From CAVSKL01 sp963728475 [NCBI: Candidatus Eiseniibacteriota bacterium] (lineage in GTDB: Bacteria > Eisenbacteria > RBG-16-71-46 > JABDJR01), in contig CAVSKL010000001.1 of assembly GCA_963728475.1 (NCBI GenBank), positions 2,003,059 through 2,067,058 of the forward strand: a stretch of DNA of 64,000 nucleotides, read 5' to 3'. The notes under the pieces were generated by a model. That model worked only from the letters and a program-made list of their open reading frames with translations. It did no database searches and was not told where the DNA came from. The position numbers and the translations under genes are program-made. Positions 10,302 through 19,212 of the stretch are shown piece by piece (within the stretch, counting starts at the first letter, position 1; each line of letters starts with the position of its first letter).

Positions 10302-10952
10302 CTACTTTGTCCTGCGGCGTCGAAGGGTCGTACCGGTCAATCCGACGAGTCCCATGCCCAACAGGACCAGGGTGGTCGGCTCCGGCGCGGTCCCTACGGG
10401 GACGTCGTTCACGATGAACCTGAGTACCGCCGGCGGGCCGCAGCACTCCGCGTAAGTCAGCGTGAAGTTGTAGAGCCCAGCGGAAGGAGCGACGACGTTG
10501 AAGGGGGTCGTGACGGGTGCAGTGGGGCCTGGGGTGTTGACGACGACGCCCAGCCCGTCGATCGTCAGCACCAGTCCGTCGTCGTGGGGGACGGAGAAGG
10601 AATTGTCGCCGGCGTCCAAATAGGTCTGTCCGGAGAATCGGAAGAAAGTGTTGTTGAGACTGGCATCGGGGTCGAAGTCCGTGGTCGTGCTGGTGAACAG
10701 CGGATTCCCCACAAAGAGCCGGGGGGTATACCCGGTGACGCGGCTGTCGTAGTCGATGGCGAACGACTGAAACTGCGCGTAGGGACCGGAAGTCGGGACG
10801 ACGCTGGCATCGTTGGCGGTGGAGACGTTCTCCCAGATCTCACCGAGTATCATGGCCTGACCCACGGTGGGAAGCAGGAGGATGCAGGCCGATGAGAGGA
10901 GAGCGAAAGCTGTAGCCATGGAGAAGACCCGCATGCGCCGCGACGTAGTCAT
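10302..10952 (-). CDS. PEP-CTERM sorting domain protein
   Basis: The 216-residue exported protein has a signal peptide (MATAFALLSSACILLLPTVGQA). Its middle region (SFSVPHDDGLVLTIDG and LYNFTLTYAECCGPPA) resembles the PA14-like fold common in PEP-CTERM proteins. The C-terminus is a textbook PEP-CTERM tag: PEPTT, a hydrophobic helix LVLLGMGLVGLTG, then RRRR. Such tags are recognised by exosortase, often in exopolysaccharide-producing Gram-negatives; no exosortase is in this window. ATG 10952 is chosen because GAGGGGGAAT lies just upstream and the signal peptide follows directly. The open frame extends 86 codons further upstream without signal-like sequence. The cysteine pair ECCGPP is a minor oddity for an exported domain. 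Confidence 0.88.
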   Translation of the reverse strand: MTTSRRMRVFSMATAFALLSSACILLLPTVGQAMILGEIWENVSTANDASVVPTSGPYAQFQSFAIDYDSRVTGYTPRLFVGNPLFTSTTTDFDPDASLNNTFFRFSGQTYLDAGDNSFSVPHDDGLVLTIDGLGVVVNTPGPTAPVTTPFNVVAPSAGLYNFTLTYAECCGPPAVLRFIVNDVPVGTAPEPTTLVLLGMGLVGLTGTTLRRRRTK

Positions 10953-11132
10953 CGTAGGATTCCCCCTCTTGGTTCGCACGAGAGGCGCAGACGCAGCTCG
11001 GTGCAAACCGTCTTTCGAATGGAATTCGAAACTAGCATGGGAATCGGCCCATGGAGAAGCGCTTTCTGGTTGCCGTCGCCACGGGTACCGGGTCACGACG
11101 ATGCCGTGAGGGCACGCGACTCCGCGTTCGTG

Positions 11133-11154
11133 CAGCATTTCGAACGAAATGCTG
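11133..11154. repeat. 22-bp palindrome upstream of the PEP-CTERM gene
   Basis: Two perfect 10-bp arms (CAGCATTTCG and its complement CGAAATGCTG) are separated by AA. The site lies about 180 bp upstream of the PEP-CTERM start, in a 531-bp stretch (10953-11483) in which I see no gene. There is no T-tract, so it looks more like a dimeric regulator's operator than a terminator. The rest of the stretch shows nothing recognisable. Confidence 0.45.
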
Positions 11155-11483
11155 ACGATGCAAGCCATAATCCTCCGGCATTCCGGCGGAACCTGCTGGC
11201 GGGTATGCAAATGGGTGATATGGAAAGACCGTCAAGTCTCCCGACGTTCTTTCGGCCCCCCGATGACCCGGCAGGGCTGTACCGCGCCGCGACGACAGGG
11301 GTTCCATCCGGCCCAGACCCGTCCAAGGGGCCGGACACCGTCAACGGTAGCGGCGGCTGCCGGTCCTGGCTGGCCGGATCAGGTCCTCGGGGTGGCGGGT
11401 GCGCCGGACGGTATCTCCGGTTCCGGTGAGATCGTGGCCGTTGCCTGCCGGCATGGCGACGGCGAGCCCGGCCCGTCGACTCC

Positions 11484-13388
11484 CTATCCCCCGAACACCA
11501 CCACCTTGAGGATCATGAGCACGATCCCCATGAGCGCGCCGCCGGCGATGACGCCGGCGCATATGGTCTCCTGGTTCCCCACGATGTTCTCGCGGATCCA
11601 GGAGTCCGGGCTCCGGTAGCGCCTGGACAGCGCCCAGAAGATGAAGGCGCCGAGAAACATGGCCCAAGCGTCGGAGAAGCGGAGCACGAAGGCGAGCCCC
11701 ATCCCCACCCCGGAGATCGGCCACCGGTTCCGGGTGGTGATCTTGAGCACCTCGAACAGGATCCCCGCGAAGGCGCCCACCACCACCGCCACCAGGGCGG
11801 TGGGATCCAGGATGCCGAAGCCCCTGGTGAGGACCTCCGCCACCGCGCGCCAGATCATGGCCGCGATCATCGGCATCCGCTCGGTGCCGAAGAGGCCGAT
11901 GTTCCCGCGGAAGAGCACCAGGTAGAAGATCGGGGTGCAGGCGAGGCCCCCGGCGACGATCCCCAGTACGTGCCCCATGGCCTGGTGGCGGGGCTTGGCG
12001 CCGAGCATGTAGCCGGGCTTGATGTCCATGAGGAGGTTGGAGGCGTTGGACGCCACCTCGCCGGTGATCCCCGCGGTCATGAGGTTGGTGGACATGTTGC
12101 CGGGGTCCAGCGCCGCGTAGGTGAGCTGGGTGAGCTTGCCCAGCGCGCCGGTGGGGGTGATGGCGGTGAGCCCCGTCGAGTTGGCGGCGATGAGGGTGAA
12201 GATGAAGACCATGGGGATGGCCACGATCCCCAGCCAGACCTGGATCCCGAAGAACGCCCAGGCCATCCAGACGATGAACGCGCCTACTAGCGGAATCCCG
12301 ATCACGAACACCTTCATCGGGAGTTCCACCCGGGCCAGGACGTCCTCCCTGGCCTTCCTGCCGTTCCGGCCCATCCGCAGGTTGCTGAACGCGGTGAAGA
12401 TGGCCCGCGGCTTGGAGAAGAAGGCGAAGAGCGAGGCCGTGGTCATCATCGCCACCCCGCCCCACAGCGACCACATGGTGATGCCGCGAAAGCTCACCTC
12501 GGTGATGATCCCCTTGTGGATGAGAATCGGGGCGAGGATGAAGTAGTTGATCACCGCCCCGATGATGAGGGAGACCCCGGTCCGGATCCCCATGAGCCCG
12601 CCCGCCCCGATCATCACGATCTCGGTGTCGAAGTGGACGGTCATGTCGCGGAGCGGGGTCCCGAGGATCCTGGGGGTCACGAACTTGTAGACGACGTCGT
12701 CCCAGTGCTGCCCGTAGGTGTTCATCAGGTAGCCGAAGCGCTTGAGCCCCATGTCTCCCAGGAGGTCGCCGTCCCGCACCAGGTTGATGGCGCCGGAAAG
12801 CAGCGCAAAGACCCCCAGGAGCTTCCCCTGCATGACCCCTTTGGCCCCGGAACTGGTGTGGAGCGCGTCCATCACCACCCCGGCCGCGCGCCCCTCCGGG
12901 AACGGGAACTGCTCGTCGTTGATGAAACGCCGCTTGAGCGGGAACGCGAAGAGTACCCCCATGAGCGCCAGGCCCACCATCCACAGGAGGGTCTGCATCA
13001 TCGGGATCACCCGGCCGGTGACCATCATGTAGGCGGGAAGGCTGGAGATGAGGGGAGCGGTCATGTAGCCGGCCGCGGTGGCGATAGACTGCATCTGGAC
13101 GTTCTCGAGAATCGTGAATTCCTTGGCCAGCCCTATCTTGGCCATGAGCTTGTAGAGGCTGAAGGCGAGGATGACCGAGGTGATCCCCACCCCCAGGGTC
13201 CAGCCGGTCCGGATCCCCACGTAGAGATTGGTCAGGGAGAGGACGCTCCCCAGCATCATGCCGGTGATCGCCGAGCGGAGGGTGAGCTGGGGCATGTCCC
13301 CCCGGAACACCTCCCGGAACCACCAGGTGTCCTTCTCCTCCAGGGTCCAGTTCCGCACCTGCTCTTCGGTGAGTTGCTTGATGGCCAT
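11484..13388 (-). CDS. OPT family oligopeptide transporter
   Basis: The 634-residue polytopic membrane protein belongs to the oligopeptide transporter (OPT) superfamily. It has many hydrophobic helices, the early motif SLTNLYVGIRTGWTLG, INDEQFPFPEGRAAG, and the conserved NLMTAGITGEVASNASNLL / DIKPGYMLGAKP loop typical of bacterial OPT proteins. The family moves short peptides or metal chelates inward, usually proton-driven. ATG 13388 (MAIKQLTEEQ) is preceded by GGGAAAAGGAA; 68 upstream in-frame codons are non-membrane and unlikely to be translated. It is divergent from the S46 dipeptidyl-peptidase gene, which fits a peptide-utilisation pair, although the individual substrate cannot be read from sequence. 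Confidence 0.93.
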   Translation of the reverse strand: MAIKQLTEEQVRNWTLEEKDTWWFREVFRGDMPQLTLRSAITGMMLGSVLSLTNLYVGIRTGWTLGVGITSVILAFSLYKLMAKIGLAKEFTILENVQMQSIATAAGYMTAPLISSLPAYMMVTGRVIPMMQTLLWMVGLALMGVLFAFPLKRRFINDEQFPFPEGRAAGVVMDALHTSSGAKGVMQGKLLGVFALLSGAINLVRDGDLLGDMGLKRFGYLMNTYGQHWDDVVYKFVTPRILGTPLRDMTVHFDTEIVMIGAGGLMGIRTGVSLIIGAVINYFILAPILIHKGIITEVSFRGITMWSLWGGVAMMTTASLFAFFSKPRAIFTAFSNLRMGRNGRKAREDVLARVELPMKVFVIGIPLVGAFIVWMAWAFFGIQVWLGIVAIPMVFIFTLIAANSTGLTAITPTGALGKLTQLTYAALDPGNMSTNLMTAGITGEVASNASNLLMDIKPGYMLGAKPRHQAMGHVLGIVAGGLACTPIFYLVLFRGNIGLFGTERMPMIAAMIWRAVAEVLTRGFGILDPTALVAVVVGAFAGILFEVLKITTRNRWPISGVGMGLAFVLRFSDAWAMFLGAFIFWALSRRYRSPDSWIRENIVGNQETICAGVIAGGALMGIVLMILKVVVFGG

Positions 13389-13723
13389 GACGTTCCTTTT
13401 CCCGGGGCCGCGGCCTGGGCGAGGGGCTTTCGGATGTCGCCGGCCGGGCGGCCGGATCGAACCATGGAACCACCCGGAGATCCGCGGTTCCGAGTCCATT
13501 CTCGGTAATAGGAAATTGCAGAAATGGGAACCGGACGCGGAATTCCCGACCGGCCCGGTCGGGGATCGGGCGCGGCGCCACCGCGATTTCATTCATGGCA
13601 AACCGTGTCTTCCTTCCCGCCTTCGGATGCGCTATGAATCCGGTAGGGATTGCTGTACGCGTTGCGGGGGGGAGCGGCCCGCGCGCACCACGGGCCCGGC
13701 GGCGGGCGGAGGAGGAAGTCGAG
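13389..13723. other. Divergent intergenic region, OPT transporter / S46 peptidase
   Basis: This 335-bp gap separates two divergently read genes and must carry both promoters. I see a modest AT-richer patch around 13497-13530 but no convincing -35/-10 pair, repeat or small gene. Confidence 0.4.
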
Positions 13724-15841
13724 GTGACGGTGAAGATTCGTGGCACGATCATCATGGCGGCCGCCCTGGCGGCGGCGCTCGGACCGGCGGCCCGGGCGGG
13801 CGCGGACGAGGGGATGTGGCTTCTGAACCGGCTGCCCGCCGCCGCGATCCAGAGGGACTACGGCTTCACCCCGGCCCCGGAGTGGGCGGAGCACCTGCAG
13901 AAGGCGGCGGTCCGGATGGGGGGGGCCTCGGCCAGCTTCATCTCGCCCGACGGCCTGCTCCTGACCAATCACCACGTGGCCCGCGCCCAGCTGGCCAAGC
14001 TCAGCACCCCCGAGCACGATTACCTCGCCGACGGCTACCTGGCCCACCGTCCGGCCGAGGAACTTCGCTGTCCGGACGCGGTGGTGATGACGCTCCAGGA
14101 GATCGTGGACGTGACCGGCCGGGTCCGGGCCGCGGCCGCGGCCGCGGCCGACGCGGCCTCGGGGGAGGCGGCACGGAACGCCGAGATCGCCGCCATCGAG
14201 CGCGAATCGACCGAGAAGACCGGACTCCACTCCGAGGTGGTCACCCTGTACGGGGGCGGCCTCTACCACCTCTACCGCTACCGGCGGTTCACCGACGTGC
14301 GGGTGGTGTTCGCGCCGGAGACCGCGATCGCCGACTTCGGAGGGGACGAGGACAACTTCGAGTTCCCGCGGTTCTGCCTGGACGTCACCCTGCTCCGGGT
14401 CTACGACGACGACGGTAGACCCTACCGGCCCGCCGACTACCTGACCATGGCGCCCCGGGGTCCGGAGGACGGGGAGCCGGTGTTCGTGGTCGGGCATCCC
14501 GGCCGGACCCAGCGCCTGGACACCGCCGCCGATCTCCGGTTCCTGCGCGACGTGGAGTATCCGCGGCAGATGCGCCGCGCCCGCACCCGCGAGGTCGAGC
14601 TGGCCGTCTATTCCGGCCTGGGGCCGCGGGAGAAGGCGGCGGCGGAGCGGGAGTACCTGGGGGTGCAGAACTGGCGGAAGGGGACCGGGGCCAAGCTCCG
14701 CGCGCTGGAAGATCCCCGGGTTTTCGCCGCCGTCCTCGACCGGGAGCGCCGGTTCCGGGAGGCGGTGGCCGCAAATCCCGAGCTGCAGAAGGAGGTCGGG
14801 GACGCCTGGGACCGGATCGCCGCCGCGCGCAAGGTGAACGCGGCGATCTACGACGCCTACACCCTGATCGAGGGGAGCACGCGCTCGGCGCTGGGCGGGT
14901 CCGATCTCTTCCGCATCGCCCGCACCCTGGTCCGGCTCCCGGGGGAGAAGGCCAAGCCGGACGGGGAACGCCTGCGCGAGTATCAGGAGGCCCGCCTCTC
15001 CGGCACCGAGTACGCCCTCTATTCGCCGGCGCCGATCGCCGCCGATATCGAGATCGGCAAGGTGGAGAGCGCGCTGGCCTACGCCGCCGAGATCCTCGGT
15101 GGAGAGGATCCGCGGGTCCGGATCCTGCTGGACGGGAAGTCGCCGGCGGAACGGGCGAGGGAACTGGTCGGGGGGAGCCGGCTGGCCGAGGTGCCGGTGC
15201 GTCGGAGCCTCGCCGCCGGCGGCGCCGCCGCGGTCGCCGGTTCCGGCGACCCGATGATCCGGCTCGCCCTCGCCCTGGAACCCGCCGCCCGGGAGCTGCG
15301 CGCGCGCTACGAGAACGAGGTGGAGGCGGTGCTCCACGACGCCTACGGCAAGCTCGCCCTGGCCCGGTTCGCGGTGTACGGGGACGGGGTCTATCCCGAC
15401 GCCACCGGCACTCTCCGGTTCTCGGCCGGGCGCGTCCAGGGCTACCGCCAGGAGGGGGAGGCCGTGGCCCCCTTCACCGGCTTCGCCGGGCTCTTTGCGC
15501 GCCGGGACGCCCGCGGACCGCTCCCTCCCTTCGACCTTCCCGCGGACTGGCTCGACGCCCGGAGCCGGCTGGCCGCGGACGTTCCGTTCAACTTCACCTC
15601 CACCAACGACATCATCGGGGGGAACTCGGGAAGCCCGGTGGTGAACCGGGACGGGGAGTGGGTCGGCGTCATCTTCGACGGCAACCGGTACTCGTTCGTG
15701 TGGGACGTGCTCTACCCCGAGAACGGGGAGGGGCGGGCGGTGTCGGTGGACGCCCACGGCCTGGTGGAAGCGCTGCGGACGGTGTACGGAGCCAACGCCC
15801 TGGCCGACGAGATCACCGGGGACTCGGCCCGGGCGCGCTAG
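13724..15841 (+). CDS. S46 family dipeptidyl-peptidase (DPP7/DPP11-like)
   Basis: The 705-residue secreted or periplasmic serine peptidase carries the S46 hallmarks. The histidine motif is LLTNHHV, about 80 residues in; the aspartate region is GGDEDNFEFPRFCLD, near 205-220; the nucleophile motif is GGNSGSPV, near 635. S46 enzymes release dipeptides from the N-terminus of peptides, and DPP7 or DPP11 specificity depends on an S1 residue I cannot assign by eye. A signal peptide (IIMAAALAAALGPAARA) follows the start. GTG 13724 is chosen because GGAGGA ends 7 bases upstream; the frame stays open upstream without signal-like sequence. Many S46 proteins are about 700-720 residues, so it appears full length. 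The divergent OPT transporter could import its products. Confidence 0.9.
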   Translation: MTVKIRGTIIMAAALAAALGPAARAGADEGMWLLNRLPAAAIQRDYGFTPAPEWAEHLQKAAVRMGGASASFISPDGLLLTNHHVARAQLAKLSTPEHDYLADGYLAHRPAEELRCPDAVVMTLQEIVDVTGRVRAAAAAAADAASGEAARNAEIAAIERESTEKTGLHSEVVTLYGGGLYHLYRYRRFTDVRVVFAPETAIADFGGDEDNFEFPRFCLDVTLLRVYDDDGRPYRPADYLTMAPRGPEDGEPVFVVGHPGRTQRLDTAADLRFLRDVEYPRQMRRARTREVELAVYSGLGPREKAAAEREYLGVQNWRKGTGAKLRALEDPRVFAAVLDRERRFREAVAANPELQKEVGDAWDRIAAARKVNAAIYDAYTLIEGSTRSALGGSDLFRIARTLVRLPGEKAKPDGERLREYQEARLSGTEYALYSPAPIAADIEIGKVESALAYAAEILGGEDPRVRILLDGKSPAERARELVGGSRLAEVPVRRSLAAGGAAAVAGSGDPMIRLALALEPAARELRARYENEVEAVLHDAYGKLALARFAVYGDGVYPDATGTLRFSAGRVQGYRQEGEAVAPFTGFAGLFARRDARGPLPPFDLPADWLDARSRLAADVPFNFTSTNDIIGGNSGSPVVNRDGEWVGVIFDGNRYSFVWDVLYPENGEGRAVSVDAHGLVEALRTVYGANALADEITGDSARAR

Positions 15842-15878
15842 CGCGGGAGCGCGCGCCCGGACACGCCGTGGATACAAA

Positions 15879-15908
15879 GAAAGGGGCGGCCCGAAGGCCG
15901 CCCCTTTC
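15879..15908 (-). terminator. Rho-independent terminator of the RRM gene
   Basis: A perfect 13-bp stem (GAAAGGGGCGGCC paired with GGCCGCCCCTTTC) encloses a four-base loop. Read on the minus strand it is followed by a T-rich stretch, so it terminates the RRM gene. It may also stop transcription of the S46 gene arriving from the other side. Confidence 0.85.
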
Positions 15909-15940
15909 CAACGTCCGTTGTGTACGAAGGAGGCCGAAGC

Positions 15941-16225
15941 CTACCAGCGCGAACGGCCGCCGCGTCCGCCACCGCCGCCGGCTTCGCGAGGCTTGGCCTC
16001 GTTGACCTTGAGGTTGCGGCCTTCGTAGTCGCGGTTGTCCAGAGCGCTGATCGCCTCGTCCGACCCGTCTTCCATCTCCACGAAGCCGAAGCCACGGGAC
16101 TGGCCGGTTTCCCGGTCGGTGATGATGCTGACCGAGCTCACGGTGCCGTACTGGCTGAAGAGCTCGCGGAGGGAGGCTTCGGTGGTGCGGAAGGACAGAT
16201 TACCCACATACAGTTTCTTCGACAT
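15941..16225 (-). CDS. RRM-type RNA-binding protein
   Basis: The 94-residue protein is a single RNA recognition motif. RNP2 is KLYVGNL at residues 4-10, RNP1 is RGFGFVEM near 44-51, and there is a short glycine/arginine tail (GGGGGRGGRSRW). Such one-RRM, Gly-rich proteins are widespread in cyanobacteria and other bacteria; in several they are cold-induced RNA chaperones, which is an inference here. ATG 16225 is preceded by AGGAATCC. It stands alone, with its own strong terminator, and has a long (about 500 bp) divergent upstream region, which would allow a long regulatory leader. Confidence 0.95.
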   Translation of the reverse strand: MSKKLYVGNLSFRTTEASLRELFSQYGTVSSVSIITDRETGQSRGFGFVEMEDGSDEAISALDNRDYEGRNLKVNEAKPREAGGGGGRGGRSRW

Positions 16226-16724
16226 GGATTCCTCATTCGGCGACCGGGTTGGCGCCGGTCGCCCTGGATGCTCAAGATCCCTCGCCGGATCCGCCGGCGA
16301 GCGACGGATCGGCCGACGTCGACCGATCCCACTAACGGAGAACTGAGAACGGAGAGGGAGGATCCGGAGACGGAACGGAGGTTGGACCGACGGCTTCGGA
16401 ATGCACTCGAACTTCGTACTAGTCTACCGAGAGGGCAGAATACCATAGCTCCGGTATCTGGGAAACATGAGTTTCCTGGGGAAAAGAGAAACCGGGGACG
16501 CCCCTACCGGGGTCACCGCTCAGGCGGGCGTTTCACCGTAACAAAAAGCTCCATAATCACTTAGGTTTGAGGTATTCGAGCTGGGCCGGGGCCGTCCACT
16601 CCGCGACCGGGGGTCCCGGATCGGCCGGGCTCCGCCCTTGTCACCGGTTCCCGGGGTGGAGCATGGTTGAGGGGCTGGCCGGGTCCCCTCGCCGCGCCTG
16701 GAGCCGCGGCCCTGAACGCCGGCC
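16226..16724. other. 500-bp divergent region upstream of the RRM gene
   Basis: No gene is seen. The region contains an AT-rich island around 16535-16575, the likely promoter for the minus-strand RRM gene, implying a leader of up to about 300 nt. It also includes the upstream sequence of the porin-like gene. No riboswitch fold could be named. Confidence 0.35.
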
Positions 16725-17915
16725 GTGAACCCGAAAGGAGGCAGACCCCTGCACGCGCCCATTCCCCCGCGCCCGCGAGCGCTGGTCCTCGAGATGCTTA
16801 CGCTGGCTCTCCTGGCCGTCCCGGCCCGGGCGACTCCCCGCGCGGCCGGGGGCGAGACGCCGGTCGACATCGCCACCCTCGGGAACGGCGCGCCGGGCTC
16901 CTCGGCCTCGGCGACGCAGGTGCACGGGTTCGGGGTCCTCGACTACACTGCGGACGCCGCCACCGGCCGGAACAGCGTCAACATCTCGGCCCTGGCTCTC
17001 TCCCTCTTCCGGTCCAACGACGACCACCGGCTGGTCTTCTTCGGGCAGCTTACCGCCCATCCTCCCGAGATTGAGCCTTTCCTGGGGGCCGAGGCCCCCG
17101 GAGAGGACGTGGAGACCGAGATCGACAACCTGCTGGTGACGTGGTCGCTCAGCCCGCGAGCCGGCCTCGACCTCACCGCGGGCAAATTCGACTCTCCGCT
17201 GGGGGTGGAGCGCGACGATGCTCCTCTCAATTACCAGGCCACGCCGTCCTTTCTCCTCGACTTCGGCCGGCCGGTGAAGTTCACCGGGGCCATGCTCCAC
17301 GACGCGTTCTCGCCCCGGTTCGAGCTCACCGGGATCGTGGCCGACGGCGAAGACGTCACTCCCGACAACAACCGGGCCAAGACCGGCGCCCTCTACGCGG
17401 AATTCAACCCCTCCCTCGGGGCGCACATGGGCCTGGGCGGGATCGCCGGGAACCAGGAGGACGGCCTTCTGCGCACCACCATGGTGGCCACGCTGCTTCT
17501 CCAGCCGTCGCCGGGGTGGGTGGCGGGAGGGGAAGGGGTAGCGGGCGCCCAGGATCGTCCCGCGGGCGCGGGCGGCCGGGACCGATGGTCCGGAGCGCTT
17601 CTCTTCGTGCATCACCGGTTCGCCGGCCGGTGGGCGGGAACCGTCCGGGCGGGGGTGCTCGACGACCCCGACGGCCTCCGCACCGGGGCCGCGCAGACGT
17701 TGGCCTCGGTGACGGTGTCGCCGCAGTATCTCCTGGGAGGCGGAGCCTACGGGATCTTCCACTACCTCGATGGGACCACGCTCCCGCTGGCCCAGGTGGC
17801 GGTGCGGCTCGACCTTCGCTGGGACCGCTCCGGCCGTGAGGTCTTCGCCGGCCGCCACGGCGCTCCCTCTCGCGACCGCTACACCGGCGACCTTCAGGTG
17901 GTCTATGTCTTCTGA
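16725..17915 (+). CDS. Putative outer-membrane beta-barrel (porin-like) protein
   Basis: The product of up to 396 residues has an N-terminal signal (ALVLEMLTLALLAVPARA). It then shows alternating hydrophobic/polar strands with tight turns (LTAGKFDSPLGVERDDAP, LDLRWDRSGR) and ends in aromatic YVF, the usual end of an outer-membrane barrel. The KFDSPLG-type segment is reminiscent of OmpL/bbp2-like porins. The start is uncertain: GTG 16725 opens the frame, but a strong AAAGGAGG at 16734-16741 sits just upstream of an in-frame CTG at 16749, and ATG 16794 lies inside the signal. It leads a tight trio with the two following genes (gaps of 9 and 3 bp), suggesting one transcript. Substrate unknown. 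Confidence 0.7.
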   Translation: MNPKGGRPLHAPIPPRPRALVLEMLTLALLAVPARATPRAAGGETPVDIATLGNGAPGSSASATQVHGFGVLDYTADAATGRNSVNISALALSLFRSNDDHRLVFFGQLTAHPPEIEPFLGAEAPGEDVETEIDNLLVTWSLSPRAGLDLTAGKFDSPLGVERDDAPLNYQATPSFLLDFGRPVKFTGAMLHDAFSPRFELTGIVADGEDVTPDNNRAKTGALYAEFNPSLGAHMGLGGIAGNQEDGLLRTTMVATLLLQPSPGWVAGGEGVAGAQDRPAGAGGRDRWSGALLFVHHRFAGRWAGTVRAGVLDDPDGLRTGAAQTLASVTVSPQYLLGGGAYGIFHYLDGTTLPLAQVAVRLDLRWDRSGREVFAGRHGAPSRDRYTGDLQVVYVF

Positions 17916-17924
17916 GCCGGCCGC

Positions 17925-18476
17925 GTGAGCCTGGGACGCCTTCCCGCCGCGCCGGTTGAGGCGCGCTTGGCGGTCACGCTCTTCCTGTTGCTGCTGGGGG
18001 TGGCCGACCTCTTCGGGGCGTGGCAGGTGCGGAACTTCGCATCGTTCAGCCCCGCCGGCGTGGCGCGCACGATGGCTTCGCCGCACTCGCGGGGAGGGGA
18101 GTCGGCGTCGGACACCGTCACCGAGGTACCGGTGGACCTGGGCGCGCTGGACCGCCCCCAGCACCGCATCCACCGGGAGCTGCTGGTCCAGGACACCCAC
18201 GTCCACATTCCGGTGTACGCGATGGCCGCAGCGTTTCTGTCGGTGATCGTGCTCGGGCTGCGGATGTCCTCGGGCACCCGCTCCACCCTGATCGCGCTCG
18301 CCTTCGCCGCCCCGGTCCTGGATTTCGCCGGACTCTGGGGAGCGCAGCTTGCCCCCCGCGCGAGCACCGCCTTCGGGGCGCTGGCGGTGGCGGGCGGCGT
18401 CGCCATGGGCCTGCTCTACCTTGTCGTGCTCGCCGCCACCCTGTGGCAATGCTGGTTCCGCCGCACCCGGGAGTGA
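17925..18476 (+). CDS. Four-helix inner-membrane protein of unknown function
   Basis: I do not recognise a family. The 183-residue product has about four hydrophobic segments (residues about 13-33, 95-113, 120-140, 149-175). A 60-residue soluble loop between helices 1 and 2 contains several histidines (RPQHRIHRELLVQDTHVHIP). Histidine-rich loops can bind metal or haem, but nothing here proves it. GTG start, 9 bp after the porin-like gene and 3 bp before the FMN-binding-like gene, so the three are very likely co-expressed. Confidence 0.6.
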   Translation: MSLGRLPAAPVEARLAVTLFLLLLGVADLFGAWQVRNFASFSPAGVARTMASPHSRGGESASDTVTEVPVDLGALDRPQHRIHRELLVQDTHVHIPVYAMAAAFLSVIVLGLRMSSGTRSTLIALAFAAPVLDFAGLWGAQLAPRASTAFGALAVAGGVAMGLLYLVVLAATLWQCWFRRTRE

Positions 18477-18479
18477 ATC

Positions 18480-19046
18480 ATGCGTCGACTCATGCTGCTC
18501 GTCTCGCTCTCGCTTCTCGCCGCCGCGCCCGCGTTCGCCCACGTGACCCCCAACGTGCAGCTGGTGGGACGCGGGTCGTTCATCCAGAGCGCCCTTCCCG
18601 GCGCGACCCGCTTTTTCGAGTCCCACCTGGAGCTAGACCCGGCCGGCCGGGCCGCCCTCCGCGAGTCCACCGGCTGGACACCCACCGCTGACGATACCAA
18701 GGTCTACGTGGGCCGGACCGGCTCCGGCGAGCTGGTGGGGCGGGCGGTGTTCGTGTGGACCCCGTCCCAGCACGGCCCGGTCTCGATCGGGGTGGCCTTC
18801 GACCCCGACGGCCGGGTCCTCGCCGCCACCGTCACCGACGTGGGGAGCGAGCCCCTGGCCTGGGTCCAGCCGCTCCTCGACGCGGGCGGCATGCTCATCT
18901 TTACCGGGCTGCGGCCGGGCGCCCGGGTGGACCCCGACAGCGTGGCCGCCGGCGTCCATGGCGCCATGAGCCGGTACTACGCCGGGGTCATCGCCGGGGG
19001 GGTGGAGCGGGCGCAGGCGGTGGAGCGGGTGGTCGCGGCGCGGTAA
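18480..19046 (+). CDS. Exported FMN-binding-domain-like protein
   Basis: The 188-residue protein has a clear signal peptide (LLVSLSLLAAAPAFA, then HVTPNVQ). The core (VFVWTPSQHGPVSIGVAF, DPDGRVLAATVTDVGSEP) has the layout of the FMN_bind domain found in RnfG, NqrC and NosR, where a periplasmic flavin is carried in electron transfer. I do not see a certain flavin-attachment threonine motif, so the assignment is tentative. ATG start with GGGAG a few bases upstream. With the upstream histidine-rich membrane protein and porin-like protein it could form an envelope redox module. Confidence 0.5.
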   Translation: MRRLMLLVSLSLLAAAPAFAHVTPNVQLVGRGSFIQSALPGATRFFESHLELDPAGRAALRESTGWTPTADDTKVYVGRTGSGELVGRAVFVWTPSQHGPVSIGVAFDPDGRVLAATVTDVGSEPLAWVQPLLDAGGMLIFTGLRPGARVDPDSVAAGVHGAMSRYYAGVIAGGVERAQAVERVVAAR

Positions 19047-19212
19047 CCCCGAGGCCCCGGAACTCCCCGGAACCCCGGCCGGGCCTCGCCGTCCCCGGAC
19101 CTCCCCGCCCCTTCGCGGGTCGTGTTTTCCGCCGGATCGGTCCGGTCTATACTGCGACCGCCCCCGTCGGGATTCCTCGGTCCAGTCTCCGATCAGTCGA
19201 AAGGGGAGACCC

